A stretch of 6,310 bases of DNA from Chloroflexota bacterium (GTDB taxonomy: Bacteria; Chloroflexota; Anaerolineae; Aggregatilineales; Phototrophicaceae): positions 1 to 6,310 of the forward strand of contig JAEVZT010000601.1 in the NCBI GenBank assembly GCA_023392115.1. Direction: 5' to 3'. This document shows, piece by piece, positions 5,930 to 6,310 of this stretch. The notes under the pieces were generated by a model. That model searched no databases, was not told the DNA's origin, and saw nothing but the letters and a program-made list of their open reading frames with translations. Position 1 is the first letter of the stretch. Every line of letters starts with the position of its first letter. Made by a program: the position numbers and the translations under genes.

Positions 5930-6310
5930 ATGACCGCGACGATCGACTGGCGAACGGGAGTCAATTTACGCGAATTTGTCTATTACGCACCGGAATTCCT
6001 GCCTTTCACCCAGCCCGCGTTACAACGAGCGCAGCTCACCGACCTCGCCGATCTCGGTGTGCAGGTCGCGCGCGTGTTCGGCTGCTGCCGCAAGTGCGAC
6101 GCTCAGATGTCGATTTTTCGCCTCAAAGTGGCGCTCGACATGTTCGACGAGTTCGGCATGCAGGCGATCGTCTGCCTGAATGACTCGCTCGACTCGCTGT
6201 GGGGCATCCCCGGCGAGGAGCAGTTCCACAGCGGCACGATCGGGCATTTGCACAAGGATTACTGGCTCAACTGCCGCAATCAAGATTTCTACCTGCCGCA
6301 CATTCAGAAG
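5930..6310 (+). CDS. GH5-like (cellulase/beta-mannanase type) TIM-barrel glycoside hydrolase, N-terminal part, 3' end outside window
   Basis: An ATG at 5930 with AGGGAG 6 bases upstream opens a frame of 127 codons that runs off the right edge. The protein begins MTATIDWRTGVNLREFVYYA, where GVNLR is the usual first barrel strand of GH5/clan-A enzymes. It is followed by LADLGVQVARVFGCC (second strand, with the Arg typical of N-R-F/R-V-F motifs), a helix (FRLKVALDMFDEFGM) and QAIVCLNDS (third strand). The catalytic Glu residues would lie beyond the window. No signal peptide is present, so an intracellular enzyme is likely, unlike most secreted cellulases. The pattern resembles GH5-type beta-mannanases, where a 'YLPHI' helix precedes the strand carrying NEP, but an uncharacterised clan-A glycosidase is equally possible. 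The gene is divergent from the TIR-WD40 gene, with a 260-base gap. Confidence 0.72.
   Translation, partial: MTATIDWRTGVNLREFVYYAPEFLPFTQPALQRAQLTDLADLGVQVARVFGCCRKCDAQMSIFRLKVALDMFDEFGMQAIVCLNDSLDSLWGIPGEEQFHSGTIGHLHKDYWLNCRNQDFYLPHIQK

Overview
The window is high-GC bacterial DNA with four protein genes and one non-coding repeat. No RNA gene, CRISPR array or transposase is visible. The best guess at the source is a Chloroflexota (Anaerolineae-like) genome. This is an inference from the style of the long TIR-WD40 protein, its 'DLALALALQAN..PDPP' helical linker and its 'R.VRDLTC.ER..YR..PLC' tail, and from an interspersed element with AACCTCACCCCG-type ends. No taxonomic marker is present.

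Layout. (1) Positions 1-1293, minus strand: the first 431 codons of a glycoside hydrolase family 2 (GH2) enzyme, cut by the window edge just after its acid/base Glu. (2) Positions 1294-1616: non-coding. It holds an inverted repeat just upstream of the GH2 start and a roughly 130-bp palindromic repeat made of two hairpins. (3) Positions 1617-2402, minus: a membrane-anchored YceI-domain protein. (4) Positions 2496-5669, minus: a 1057-residue protein with an N-terminal TIR domain, one transmembrane helix, five 21-residue tandem repeats, a helical linker and about 14 WD40 repeats (probably two seven-bladed propellers). (5) Positions 5670-5929: a divergent intergenic region with a perfect TATAAT in the orientation of the TIR gene. 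(6) Positions 5930-6310, plus: the first 127 codons of a GH5-like TIM-barrel glycosidase, cut by the right edge.

How the genes may work together. The two glycosidases at the edges lack signal peptides and look like parts of intracellular polysaccharide use (perhaps mannan or beta-mannoside, not proven). Between them the TIR-WD40 gene is followed on the same strand by the YceI gene after 93 bp, so they could be co-transcribed. Both encode proteins with a single N-terminal-side membrane helix and a large part predicted outside the cell. The most interesting object is the TIR-WD40 protein. Charge distribution around its only membrane helix predicts a cytoplasmic TIR domain, with the expected NADase Glu retained, and an extracytoplasmic double propeller. 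That arrangement would suit a surface sensor coupled to an intracellular TIR effector. Its role (defence, signalling or other) cannot be read from sequence alone.
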